Shown here piece by piece: positions 46,739 to 58,010 of a stretch of DNA of 64,000 nt. The DNA lies in assembly GCA_011009095.1 (NCBI GenBank), contig VTPC01000674.1:1-64000 (forward strand), written 5' to 3'. The DNA comes from Ignelater luminosus. Lineage: Eukaryota > Arthropoda > Insecta > Coleoptera > Elateridae. The notes beneath the pieces were generated by a model, which had not been told where the DNA came from, ran no database searches, and saw only the letters and a program-made list of their open reading frames with translations. Positions within the stretch are counted from its first letter, which is position 1; each line of letters begins with the position of its first letter. The position numbers and the translations under genes were made by a program.

Positions 46739-49301
46739 ATAACATTTCTGCGTGATGGGAAATATATAAATTATACCAGGCCTAGATTTTGAATTATGTA
46801 TATTTGTATCACGAATTTATATGTATTCTCAATTGCCTAGAAAAATTAAGTTGTGCAATTACAAAACTTAACAGTTTCACAAATTGTGTGTATTATTCAT
46901 CAGTAACACTTTTAAATTAGGACTTTATAGCAGATTGTTGTCAAATCACCTTTATAAATACATTTTAGAATTTGAGTTTAGTCTATGTATACCTTTTCTT
47001 ACTTTTAGAAATATAAAACATGACAAGTAATTTTTATATATGTAGTCCTTTTATACAATCAAGACGATGAAAATAAACATTGTGTGAACTTAAGTATGTA
47101 AGAAGGAAATTGACTGTCCAGTAAATTCATTTTTATTTCAATAAAAATGTTGATAGGTAGTTTTTGTGTTAATACTAAACTAACATAACTTCTGCAATTT
47201 TGTGAGATGCAAAAGTTTTCCACCAACGTGAAAAATTCAGGAAACTGAAGTAGAGGTTAGAGAATTTACCAGAAATGCCGGGAAATAAATATCTTGAATC
47301 TTATTTAAATCTATTCTAGGATTTATCAAGCTTTTGATTACACATAATATGTAGGTAGTAATTTCACTATAATGCATAGTAATAGATTAAACTTGTAATA
47401 TTTAATATTAAGTAGTGAATAATACCACATTATGAACTGACTAGCTGATAATAGGCTAGTTTTACCAGCATTTCTGCTATTAATATTGCATATGCATTGA
47501 CGGTGAGTGCAATTGCATGTGCTAGCAACCCGACTACAATGAGCCTGCTCACAACCTCTCTTTGATAATTGTATATTTCTTGGTGGAGAATCTTAGATTA
47601 TGTTATAAGGTAAGAATTATAGTTTTAGTTGAAAAATTGTGAGTGTGCAGAAAAGTTATGCTAGTTTTTATGTCATTAGGGTCTAATATTACTTAGTTAT
47701 TAAATGAATTTTTAATTTAGAATATTTCTAAAGTGAAATTAAGACATTGTGTATTTATTAAATAATATTGGAATTAGATTTGGATAGAGTGAATTAATAT
47801 TAAATCAGTTTTAAAGTTTGAAAATGAAAATATTTTCATTTTAAATTTAAGAGTAATGCATTGTAATTACAATATTTTTTTGCAATAAATAAATTGGTCT
47901 GATAAGTTGTTTTTGAAATTGTAACAATTAAAATGGCATCTATTCTGGTTTTCTTTTCTCATAGCAGTGGAGTAGAATTGACATGTGTAATAAATATGGT
48001 CGAGTTTTAACAAGGGTTGCAGTTAATAATTTCTGTAGTTTATTCACAACATGTTTTTTAATGTATTAGGTTTAGACAGAATTACAAAAATATGCAGTTC
48101 ACATTTCTGAATAGAAGCGGATCATGGAAATTTAAGTTTTCTTTGTGTAAATAATGCTTTTCCGGTCTTGTATGCAAAGATAATACCCAATTACGGGTGC
48201 ATATAAACATGTGATTACAGCGTGCTTATCAATACTACTTGCTCGATACCTTTACCTGTGTACTCCTTACATGCACATATTCCTTAATTAGCATTGCACT
48301 GCTGACACGATTGTGTCACCACCTCTTAACACATCAACTAATCTGCCACTGTTTGCTAATTATAATATTATTATTACTTTTACCTTCCTTTTATTCATTT
48401 TTGTATCTTTGGTTTAAGGTAAGTTAGAAAATTCTTTTTTTTTATATTTGTATAATATTTATTTTTATGATACTTATATATATTTTAATTTAGGTCTACT
48501 ACTGACAAAGATAGTGATTACTACCGAAATGTATGTATAGTTAAATAAATATAAGGAAAAAATTTCTAACGCCTTAAACCAAAGATTCAAAAATTAATAA
48601 CTGTTTGCTAATATGACTTAATGACTTCCCATAATCCGTGTTTGTAAATATTTTGCAAGAAATGACTAATGTCAAAAGAAATATTCAGTATCTAAAAAGA
48701 CATTTATTGCTATTATTTAGAACTTTTACATGAGGGTGGATATCAATGAAAACAGGGAAAATCTACAAGAAAACTATCATAAATATTCTATATACAGGAA
48801 AATAAGTTGATTATTGCCAGACAATGAACTCTCATAAATGCTAGACACTGATTCGAGGATACTAGGGGTAGTTAGGGGCGATTTTTGAAAAAATGACTAA
48901 AAATTAACTTTGCGATTTTCAAATCTCCTAAATGTTCTTTTCCTACTACAAGAAATATACTTTTGTAGGCAAATATTTTTAAATTATTTTTAAAAATCCA
49001 TAATCTAATGCGTTTATGTGGAGTTTCCTAATGCAAAAACCTTCATACTCGCAAGTAAGATCTTGGAAGATAATCATTTTATCGAAAAATGCTTACAACA
49101 AACCTTATAGAGTACATATTCAAGATTCTTGGGTGTTTTTTAATTTTTTGAATTGGATTGTTGGTACGGAAATATTTTAAAAAATTTAAATAAATGTTAC
49201 ACAGCTTGCTTGTGACAAGTTGAAAAATATGAATCTTGCGGCAAACAGTGTTTAAATAGGTCGACTCTTGCTTGGCGCGTTTGAAATACAGTAATACTTT
49301 G

Positions 49302-49563
49302 TGTATGTTGAACTTGCTGGTTTCAACACTTCTTCTTATTAAATGAGTAATAATTGAAACAAGATATTACTTAACTATTTATTTTAACTAAACGGAAAAC
49401 ACAAGTGGACTGTATGATTTACAAAATACAAGTGATGCAACAAACTGCAGGACATATGTATACCTGCTTCGGACCCTTAGGCCCTACCCAGCGGGGTGGC
49501 CGGAAACAGAAGCAATATGCCCCCATACTTAATTACTGAGGGCGGTGAAAAACAGACCCAACA
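49302..49563 (-). repeat. 3' LTR of the Bel/Pao element
   Basis: 262 bp. It differs from the other LTR at two visible sites (AATATG versus AACATG, and CCCATAC versus CCCGTAC). Just inside it the coding strand carries CCGGGGGCA, a possible polypurine tract, although not purely purine. Confidence 0.93.
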
Positions 49564-49722
49564 TGCCCCCGGACCTTGAAAGCTCCAGCTTTCAATAAAA
49601 ACAAATTTTACAAATTAACATGTGCTAAAGTATAACATCAACAAATAAATGATAAAAAAAAAACGAATGTAAAGTTAATGCAATGATTGTTAATGATGCA
49701 CATCACAAACTTTCACAAAACT

Positions 49723-52700
49723 TTACACTTGATCGTTCGGGAGAGGGCACAATTTGGAGAAGGCACGCTTGACGATGCCACTGGTGGTTTTCACTGTCAC
49801 CACTCTATTGATGTTGTCCTTCCCAGGATGAAGAGCAATAACTCGCCCTAACTTCCATAACAAGGGCGGTTGATTGTCGGCCTTCAAGAGGACGAGATCA
49901 CCTTCATGCAGGGAACCTCTGTTGACGAGCCACTTGGATCGAGTCTGGAGATCGGACAAATATTTATGGTACCATCTCCGCCAAAAATGCTGTAGGATTT
50001 GTTGAACCCTTTGGAACTGACTTAATCGATTCTTCGGAACCGCAGAAACATTTGGATCGGGTACAGACACCAATGACCTGCCAATTAGAAAGTGAGCAGT
50101 AGTGAGAGGATCTAGGTCATCAGGGTCAGTTGATAAGGGACACAGCGGTCGTGAGTTTAAGATTGACTCTACTTGCGTGAGAAGAGTATACATCTCTTCA
50201 AATGTTAATGAGGCGTTACCAGCTACGCGCCTTATGTGATATTTTACAGATTTGACGCTGGCTTCCCATAAGCCACCAAAGTGTGGTGCATGCGGGGGAA
50301 TGAAATGCCAATTTACCTCCAGATTGGAAGCTTGTGCAGGTATAACCTCGAGGTTCTTTCTCAAAAACGTGCCCAATTCCTTTAATTCAGCATTTGCACC
50401 AACAAAATTCGTTCCGTTATCCGAATAAATGTCACGTGGTTTGCCTCTGCGAGCGCAAAACCGGCGCAACGCTAGCAAGAATGATTCAGTTGACAAATCC
50501 GTTACTAATTCTAAGTGAATCTCCTTTGTGGCGAAACATATAAAAACGGAAATGTAGGCCTTAAAAAGCTTACACCCGCGACCCCTTTTATTTTTAAGCA
50601 ATATTGGGCCGGCGTAATCGACGCCCGTAATGAGAAATGGTGGTGATGGTTGGATTCTAGAGATGGGTAGCTTGCCCATGATGGGATTTATCTGCCTTGG
50701 TGAAACACGAAAACACTTAACGCAATTGTGTACCGTTTGACGGGCCAAGCTTCTACCTCGAAGGGGCCAAAAAACTTCACGAACGCTAGCTAATAACATC
50801 TGGGGACCAGCATGTAGCAACTGTTCATGCCTGCGCGAAAAGATTAGCTTAGTCAGACAATGTTTGCTGGACAAGATTAGCGGATGTTTTTTGTTATAAT
50901 TATAGAAGGAATTCTTGAGGCGTCCTCCCACACGCAACAAACCTTCCGAGTCTAAAAAAGGATTCAAATTAAGTAATCGCGAAGTGCTTTTTAGAGGTTT
51001 TCCATTTTCTAGCAAATGGATCTCAGTTTGAAATGATTCTGCCTGAGCAATTTTTACCAAACGCCTCTGGGCGGTCTGAATTTCACGAAATGAAATTGGT
51101 TGGACGTTTCTGTCACCTAAACGTTTGCGGCAGTTTTCTGTGAATCTCAAGCAGTACGCTACTATGCGTTCCAACTTGTTGAGGTTGGAATAATTGGCGA
51201 AGGGAAACATTGGTAGGTCAACCGTTAGCATACTGACAGCATCACCCTTCAAGTCGGGTAGAACAGGAGCTTGTGCAGGTGGTTTAGGCCAGGACTCTTG
51301 AGGTAAGGAGAGCCACGCAGGGCCTGACCACCATAAGGAAGAGTTTGCCAGTTCTTTGAGAGGAACACCCCTAGAAAGCAAGTCGGCAGGGTTGGAATTC
51401 GTAGGAACATGCTTCCAAGTAGCATGTTCAGTGACTTCCTGTATCTCCACCACTCTATTAGCCACAAAAGTTTTAAGGAGGTTAGGAGGAGTTTTGAGCC
51501 AGCCAAAGGTCACTGTGGAATCTGACCACAGGACACACTTACTAAAATTTATTTGAATGGTTTTCATTACTTGCGAAGCGAGTCTAGCTAGGATTAGCGC
51601 GGCTGACAATTCAAGACGAGGGATTGTGATGGTCTTTAAAGGAGCTACTCTGGTTTTTGAGCAAAGCAAACGCGTGAAAACTTGATTTTTCTCATTGGTC
51701 GAGCGAATGTATAAGCATCCACCATACGCAAAGGTGCTGGCATCAGCGAAGCCATGTAGTTCGATACGCCTCGGATTGTTGCAGACAACATGTCTGGGAA
51801 TTTTAATATCGTTCAAGTGCACGAGCTCAGAACGAAAGGATAGCCATTTGCTGTGAAGACCTTGAGATAAGGACTCATCCCACGACACTTTCTCCAGCCA
51901 CAATTGTTGAATAGAGCGTTTGGTTATTTTAACGTTGGAGGGAGGTTTGATTGAATATAAGAAATTATCCTCTTTAAAGGACCATGCCAAACCTAGTGTT
52001 TTAGCGTGCTCATCGACACCAAATTTTAAAACATTAGGATGAAGGTCTATTTCATCAAAATTAGAAAAGATTGCGGGTTCATTGGAAATCCACTTGCGCA
52101 ACTTGAAACAGCCCGAGCTTAGAACATGGGCAAGGGATTCGCAGAGAGACCGCGCGTGCTCAATCGTATTCGATCCAGTCAATAAGCCATCGACATAGAA
52201 GTCTTCTAAGATGACCTTGGAAATATCAGGATGGTTTGCCTGAGACTCGATACCAACTTGGGTTAAAGAACGTATTGCTAGGAAGGAGGCTGAAGCCGTG
52301 CCGTATGTTACAGTGTTTAGATCAAAACTCTGAATTGGTTGAGAAGGATCATCGCGCCATAGGATACGCTGCAACGAGCGTTGACTAGGCTCGACAAGGA
52401 CCTGCCTATACATTTTTTCGACATCCGCAGAAATAGCAATAGAATGCTTTCGAAATCGCAGCAAAATTGAGAATAAGTCAGATTGAATAGTCAGACCTAT
52501 CATCTGGATCTCGTTCAATGAGGTACCACTTGTGGTAGCTGCGGAACCGTCAAATACAACCCGAAGGGAGGTAGTTACGGAGGACTCTTTCAGCACCCCA
52601 TGGTGAGGAAGGAAGAAAGATACATCAACGGGTTCAGGGTTAGATGGAGACATATGCCCCAACAATTGATATTCTCGCATAAAATCTCGATAACGCATCC

Positions 52701-54816
52701 CTAGATTGGGATTGGATTCTAACTTGCGTTCTAAATTTAAAAATCGCCTTTTTGCCATTTCGAAAGAATCCCCAAGTTTGGTAACTGGTTCCTTTAACGG
52801 AATCGATACGATGAACCTGCCGTTCGCGTCGCGTCGATGATTTTCCAAGAAATGTTCTTCACATAGAATCTCCTCTCTGGAAAGCGCCCTTGCTTCAGGG
52901 ACTTCTTCGATCTCCCAAAACTTGCTAAGCTGTTCAGAAATTTGTAACGTTTGGGAATGATTGCAAGAGAGTGCAGAGAAAGGACGAGACATGGACTGAA
53001 CGTTTCCGCTAACAAGCCATCCGAATCTAGTTTTCTGCAGTATGGGTTTCCCAGGACCTAAAGACCGCTGACCAACGCACACGATTTCCCAAAAGCAACT
53101 AGCTCCGAGTAGAATATCGATTTTACCTGGCATATTAAATTTTTTATCGGCGAGATGGATATTCGCGGGCAAGTCCCACCCAGTGATATCAACTTTAGCT
53201 TCCGGAATATTACCTGTGATGTGCGGAATGACTAAGCAACTACTTTTCATTTGAAATTGAGAATTGCTTGATGTTATTTCAACGTTACACCGTGAGTCGA
53301 TGCTTGTAGCAGCACTGTTGATCCCACGAATTTGCAGATCAACCGGGAAACGACTCAATTGGAGCCTTTTGCACAATGATTCCGCGATGAAATTGGACAT
53401 ACTCCCTGAGTCTAACAGGGCCCTAGCAGGGTGTGAATTTCCATCCGAATCTAAAATCCGCACTAATGCGGTGGATAGCAAAACGGTTGTTTGATTGGAA
53501 CCGAATGCTGAAAGATTTACAGGGGCCTGCTCAGCCTCTGCTGACGAAACTGATGCAACTGATTCAACTTGATGCAACAAGGTATGGTGTCTAGACTTGC
53601 ACCGCTGACAGTTAAACCTTGATCTGCATTTACCTGTGAAATGACCCTTCGCTAAGCAATTGTAGCAAACCTTTAATTCCTTTGCCTTTTCTGACCGTTC
53701 CTTCAACCCGAATTGCTTAAACCTTTCACAAGAATTTAAGGAATGAGAACCTTTACAAAGAGGGCAAGATAAAGCAGTTGATACGAACGTTTTAGCTGTA
53801 AGGCGCTCTGCGTGCGATTTTTGATTTCTTTGATCGATTGTTTCTAATAAAGATGCTTTCTTCTCCATAAAACTAATTAGCTGTTCATAAGAAGGGAATT
53901 TATCTGAATCATTTTTATTTTCAAACTCGCGCGTGGTGGTAGGATCTAACTTTGAATTAATTAAGTAAATTAAGAAAGCATTTCTTTGATCTTCCTCATT
54001 GACCAACGAATCTAAAGCCCTAATATTTTTCTTGACACTGTCAATTAATTGCCTCAGTTTTGCTGAGGATTCCTTGGTAATGACTTCAATGTTAAATAAT
54101 GCCTTAATATGATTGTGAACGAGAATACGCGAGTTATTGAATCGATCATTTACACTATCCCAAGCGATCTGATAATTTGCGGAGCTGATAGCCAAACTCT
54201 TTATCGTTTCCGCGGCTTTGCCTGTAAGTGACGCACGCAGGTAATGTAACTTATGTACATCAGTGAGGGCCTCATTTTCGTGTATGAGATTTATGAATAA
54301 ATCTCGGAAGTTTAACCATTCTTCGGGGTTTCCATTGAAATTTGGGAGATTTATAGTGGGAAGTTTCACAAAACCTTTGTGACCCGTGCTACTTGACGAT
54401 TGTGAACCTCCATTAATACTAACTACGTCAGATGGGACCGCAACAGGTCCCGGTACAAGAACCTCATGACAAGAAACAACCGAACTGGGTCTTGCAGGGA
54501 GATTGTCATGAGAGGAAAGCTTTTCTAGAATGTTTTCCGCATCAGAAATAGTTTCATAATATTTTTTCTCAAATTCCGTTATATGCTCTGACTCACTTTC
54601 AGGATCCTCACTTGCATTTTCTATTTGTAATTGAAGCTGATCAAACGTATCTAATAACGGCTGTATTGTGAGAAGCCTTTTACGTATTTGAATCGCATCA
54701 CAATTTTCCAGAACGCCGTTATTCGTCTCGATTTTGGTTTTAATTCCGCACAGATAATCCTCAAAACGAGTCAAACGAGCCTTGACGGATCCCCTTTGCC
54801 TAACTAGTGTGTCCAT
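49723..54816 (-). CDS. Bel/Pao gag-pol polyprotein, 1697 aa
   Basis: A single uninterrupted frame. Gag-like part (residues 1-340); cysteine knuckles CPLCKGSHSLNSC (about 349) and CYNCLAKGHFTGKC (about 385), followed by CQRCKSRHH; aspartic protease ARALLDSGSMSNF (about 467); reverse transcriptase with ISADVEKMYRQV (about 799) and the catalytic box FYVDGLLTG (about 872); RNase H starting LHGFADASTFAYGG (about 1022); integrase with an HHCC zinc domain (HEQLLHAG...CVKCF, about 1327), YSDNGTNFVG (about 1465) and HFGGLWEASVKS (about 1513); and the C-terminal KLGRVIALHPG domain. The reverse-transcriptase box has Gly where the family normally keeps a second Asp, so activity is doubtful. No gag-pol frameshift is needed, as is usual for Bel/Pao. 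Confidence 0.96.
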   Translation of the reverse strand: MDTLVRQRGSVKARLTRFEDYLCGIKTKIETNNGVLENCDAIQIRKRLLTIQPLLDTFDQLQLQIENASEDPESESEHITEFEKKYYETISDAENILEKLSSHDNLPARPSSVVSCHEVLVPGPVAVPSDVVSINGGSQSSSSTGHKGFVKLPTINLPNFNGNPEEWLNFRDLFINLIHENEALTDVHKLHYLRASLTGKAAETIKSLAISSANYQIAWDSVNDRFNNSRILVHNHIKALFNIEVITKESSAKLRQLIDSVKKNIRALDSLVNEEDQRNAFLIYLINSKLDPTTTREFENKNDSDKFPSYEQLISFMEKKASLLETIDQRNQKSHAERLTAKTFVSTALSCPLCKGSHSLNSCERFKQFGLKERSEKAKELKVCYNCLAKGHFTGKCRSRFNCQRCKSRHHTLLHQVESVASVSSAEAEQAPVNLSAFGSNQTTVLLSTALVRILDSDGNSHPARALLDSGSMSNFIAESLCKRLQLSRFPVDLQIRGINSAATSIDSRCNVEITSSNSQFQMKSSCLVIPHITGNIPEAKVDITGWDLPANIHLADKKFNMPGKIDILLGASCFWEIVCVGQRSLGPGKPILQKTRFGWLVSGNVQSMSRPFSALSCNHSQTLQISEQLSKFWEIEEVPEARALSREEILCEEHFLENHRRDANGRFIVSIPLKEPVTKLGDSFEMAKRRFLNLERKLESNPNLGMRYRDFMREYQLLGHMSPSNPEPVDVSFFLPHHGVLKESSVTTSLRVVFDGSAATTSGTSLNEIQMIGLTIQSDLFSILLRFRKHSIAISADVEKMYRQVLVEPSQRSLQRILWRDDPSQPIQSFDLNTVTYGTASASFLAIRSLTQVGIESQANHPDISKVILEDFYVDGLLTGSNTIEHARSLCESLAHVLSSGCFKLRKWISNEPAIFSNFDEIDLHPNVLKFGVDEHAKTLGLAWSFKEDNFLYSIKPPSNVKITKRSIQQLWLEKVSWDESLSQGLHSKWLSFRSELVHLNDIKIPRHVVCNNPRRIELHGFADASTFAYGGCLYIRSTNEKNQVFTRLLCSKTRVAPLKTITIPRLELSAALILARLASQVMKTIQINFSKCVLWSDSTVTFGWLKTPPNLLKTFVANRVVEIQEVTEHATWKHVPTNSNPADLLSRGVPLKELANSSLWWSGPAWLSLPQESWPKPPAQAPVLPDLKGDAVSMLTVDLPMFPFANYSNLNKLERIVAYCLRFTENCRKRLGDRNVQPISFREIQTAQRRLVKIAQAESFQTEIHLLENGKPLKSTSRLLNLNPFLDSEGLLRVGGRLKNSFYNYNKKHPLILSSKHCLTKLIFSRRHEQLLHAGPQMLLASVREVFWPLRGRSLARQTVHNCVKCFRVSPRQINPIMGKLPISRIQPSPPFLITGVDYAGPILLKNKRGRGCKLFKAYISVFICFATKEIHLELVTDLSTESFLLALRRFCARRGKPRDIYSDNGTNFVGANAELKELGTFLRKNLEVIPAQASNLEVNWHFIPPHAPHFGGLWEASVKSVKYHIRRVAGNASLTFEEMYTLLTQVESILNSRPLCPLSTDPDDLDPLTTAHFLIGRSLVSVPDPNVSAVPKNRLSQFQRVQQILQHFWRRWYHKYLSDLQTRSKWLVNRGSLHEGDLVLLKADNQPPLLWKLGRVIALHPGKDNINRVVTVKTTSGIVKRAFSKLCPLPNDQV

Positions 54817-54966
54817 AGTGCTTACTAATATGACCGAAATAATTTATGAAGTGATTTGAGATTTACACGAAGATAATTTCAACGCACACTACAGCAGTTC
54901 GAAGTAAGCCGAAAATTTTCAAAACCCGACAGTAATGAAATTTAACCAATTTACAATTGCGTATAA

Positions 54967-54992
54967 ACTAATTAATTAATTAATTAATTATT
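54967..54992. repeat. (AATT)n run in the element leader
   Basis: A short tetranucleotide run in the untranslated part of the Bel/Pao element, about 150 bp upstream of its start codon. Confidence 0.6.
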
Positions 54993-55611
54993 ATTAATGA
55001 ATAAGAAAATTATGTTGCATTAACTATACAAATGCGTCACCTGCTTATAAACTTTTCTAGAAGGTTTCAGAGTAGTAATCTTTATTGAAAGTTGCCGCCT
55101 TAAAAATACATAACAAAAGCGTCAATAATTTTTTAAGCTACTCTCCGTGTGTTTCATTCAATTACATAACATTTGAGACAAATCACGTGACTATAAAGTA
55201 CCCAAAGTGTGAGACAGCACTGGTCTTTAACTTGTTTGTAATTTTTAATCAGTTAAATATGCATTTAAGTATAGATATTCATTGAATTGTACGTTTTTGA
55301 AAGAACCGCGAATATGAATTACTCAATAAATAAGCACTAACAGCTTACGGAATGCATCTGCTTTGTTTAAACACGTCAAATCTGTTTATAAATACCACAC
55401 ATGAAAAATTGTACAATAAAGCAGAGTAATACAATAAGAAGCAACTTACGCAGAGGCAATTCTATTGTACAGACCGAACAAGGAAAGGTATTTATGAAAA
55501 AAAGGAAAAGCTCACCTGCTAATCACTTTCGATTGTCGTGTTAAACGTAATATAACATCAGGGTGTCTGCCGAGGACCAGCCAAACTCGATGCAACAATG
55601 AAGTGTTGAAA

Positions 55612-55629
55612 TGCGGATCGATAGGACCA
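55612..55629 (-). promoter_or_regulatory. Putative primer-binding site
   Basis: A few bases after the 5' LTR the minus strand reads TTGGTCCTATCGATCCGC. TGG at the start fits the complement of a tRNA 3' CCA end. The tRNA species is not identified. Confidence 0.5.
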
Positions 55630-55636
55630 ATTTTTA

Positions 55637-55898
55637 TGTATGTTGAACTTGCTGGTTTCAACACTTCTTCTTATTAAATGAGTAATAATTGAAACAAGAT
55701 ATTACTTAACTATTTATTTTAACTAAACGGAAAACACAAGTGGACTGTATGATTTACAAAATACAAGTGATGCAACAAACTGCAGGACATATGTATACCT
55801 GCTTCGGACCCTTAGGCCCTACCCAGCGGGGTGGCCGGAAACAGAAGCAACATGCCCCCGTACTTAATTACTGAGGGCGGTGAAAAACAGACCCAACA
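55637..55898 (-). repeat. 5' LTR of the Bel/Pao element
   Basis: 262 bp, same length as its partner, TG...CA ends. The plus-strand start is TGTATGTTGAACTTGCTGG. Confidence 0.93.
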
Positions 55899-55903
55899 CT
55901 TTG

Positions 55904-58010
55904 TACTACTTGTAGTAAAACATACTGACATTTTAGTCGGACTCCGAGTCAGCTATATTATACATTTGACTTACGTGATGTTTGTTGTTTGGTGCCTGTT
56001 AACTGGTTTATTGTATAAATGCCTGCAATAATTGCATCCGTAGTGTGAATTAGGCTTAAATATGACCTGAGTGAATCCTCATTAATTTTTGTTCACGCTT
56101 ATTGTATTATTACTGGCTGGCCAGTCAAGAATACCATCATCAGTATTTAAGGGGTTTCTGTTGTTGCCTCTGTAAAGAAGCAGGGCTCATACTAAATTTT
56201 TTTATTGATAGCTTAAGAGGCCTATATCTACAGGGGTTCTGCAGAACTCAGGCCCGGTGACTGTATTTAGACTTAGGCCAATCAAAAATTACATATGTGT
56301 ATTTGGTAGGTTAATCAACAAAAAATAGGGCCCTACAAAAAATCTTTTAACATAATAGTTCATGTTAATATCGAATGATAATATAATGACACACATAACA
56401 TCATAGTTTATCCTGTATTTTATAACTCAACCTGTATACAGGATATAGTTATTCTAGTTTTAATCTTAATAACTAAAAGTGTATTTACGGTATTTACCTT
56501 TAATTATAATACACACATTTTCATGTCAGTGTCAATTCCCGACCGTCATTTGTTTTTGAGTGATGAGATCATATATCATGAGTTTTTTAAATGACACACC
56601 ATGTATATTTTCACGGATGATTTTCTTCTGATTACAGCGCTGTAGCATCTGATAGTTGATAGTCGTAACTTTAAAAATAACGACACAGAAATAAAAAATC
56701 TTTGATCTCGAGTTGTTTGCGAACCAAAATCTAAGTAAGTAGGCTAGGATTGACAATTGTTTAAATGACATTATACTTTATACATCAAGCATTAACATTG
56801 ACTAACTGCATTTTCTGCCGCGACTGCTCAAGAAGCACTGTGAGGATTCTCTTCCATTTGTATCTTTACGATCTTTACCCATTTTCGAACGACCAGATAC
56901 TATGACTAAATATTTTAAAAGCTATTGATTAGTGGCAATAATTAAGACGGCTTTCTGTGAATGTTTGACGTATTAATATTGTTGCGAATAATTAAATAAT
57001 TGTATTCATTTATGTTATTTTATTTATTAGTTAATGTTTATGTTTGTTTATGTTAAGAGTTTGACATTTGTTATTTGTGTTTAGTTAGGTTAATACTGTA
57101 TAAGAAAGGTTCTCTAGTTCTCTATGCACTTGAATTAAGTACCCGCGGTATTCGCAATTTCAAAACAAAAAAAAAACAAAAGAAGTGAGAACAAAGGCTA
57201 TCAAAAGAAAAGATGAATTAATAACGCAATAGAGCAGTTTTTAAAATATTTATCAGAATTAGAAATAGGGGACATTGTAAGTCTACAAAATTTGATTTAT
57301 TTGTATTGATATTATTTAATTTTCAGGAATTTGAGTTATTTTGTGTTGTATGTTTTAATGCAATTATACACTGAAAACAAGTTTGGATATCTTATTTACT
57401 TATTGATATACCTATACTGTAGTAAATTGCATGCTGCAACACTGCAAATTCTGCCTTAAAAAAAGAAAAACTATTTCTAACAAATATTATTTTAATGTTC
57501 TTTTGTAAGTTGAGATTTTCATAGAGGATGTCTTTTCTGATTTAAGAATATAATAATACAGTTTGTTATAGATAGCTTTGAAAATGTAGTTCTCGTGAGA
57601 CACACTGTAAGTAATAAGAACATAGAAGCTTTAAATGGGTAAAAAAAATGTAAAATAATGACATTTCAGAAAACAAAACAATAATGTTTTAATAAACGTC
57701 ATTACTTGACACCTGAAAAACTATTGTTTTGTTTTCTGATTGAGATAACTGCGATAACTGAAGACTGATGTGGGAATACTAACTGAGTTACTCTAAAGAT
57801 TTTCTGCTGTAACTTCTTATACACACTCCTTTGGGTAAGACTCAAGTGATCCGTTTTACGTAAAATATGTGTCAAAAAAAAAAAGGTTATGCTTGCCAAG
57901 ACACACGGTTATTGGGAAATTTAAATAACCGCAGCTCACTCTGGTGGCAATTTACAAAGTTACTGATTTGAGGATATTTGCGATATTTGCCATTTGAAAA
58001 CGAGAATACA
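55904..58010. other. Intergenic sequence between Bel/Pao and THAP transposon
   Basis: AT-rich. It contains a diverged dispersed repeat (55945-56130) and a 17-bp inverted pair (57667-57683 and 57722-57738, CAGAAAACAAAACAATA and its inverse) that may sit near the left part of the ISL2EU-type element. Short CCTGTATACAGG-type remnants occur at 56425-56455. I see no gene. Confidence 0.4.
55945..56130. repeat. Dispersed repeat, family C copy 2
   Basis: Shares ordered blocks with 12775-12935 (see that entry), about 70 percent alike by eye in the matching blocks. Ends not defined. Confidence 0.4.

Larger units (their letters stand above)
46183..49296. other. hnRNP F/H 3' flank and intergenic sequence
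   Basis: Begins with the 3' UTR, then a MITE at 46574-46738, then AT-rich sequence up to the Bel/Pao insertion. I find no gene in it. Confidence 0.4.
49302..55898 (-). mobile_element. Bel/Pao LTR retrotransposon, complete (6597 bp)
   Basis: CTTTG occurs immediately outside both ends (49297-49301, 55899-55903), a 5-bp target duplication. LTRs of 262 bp with TG...CA ends bound one open gag-pol frame on the minus strand. A primer-site candidate and a G-rich tract sit next to the LTRs. The element lies in intergenic DNA. Near-identical LTRs indicate recent insertion. Confidence 0.96.
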
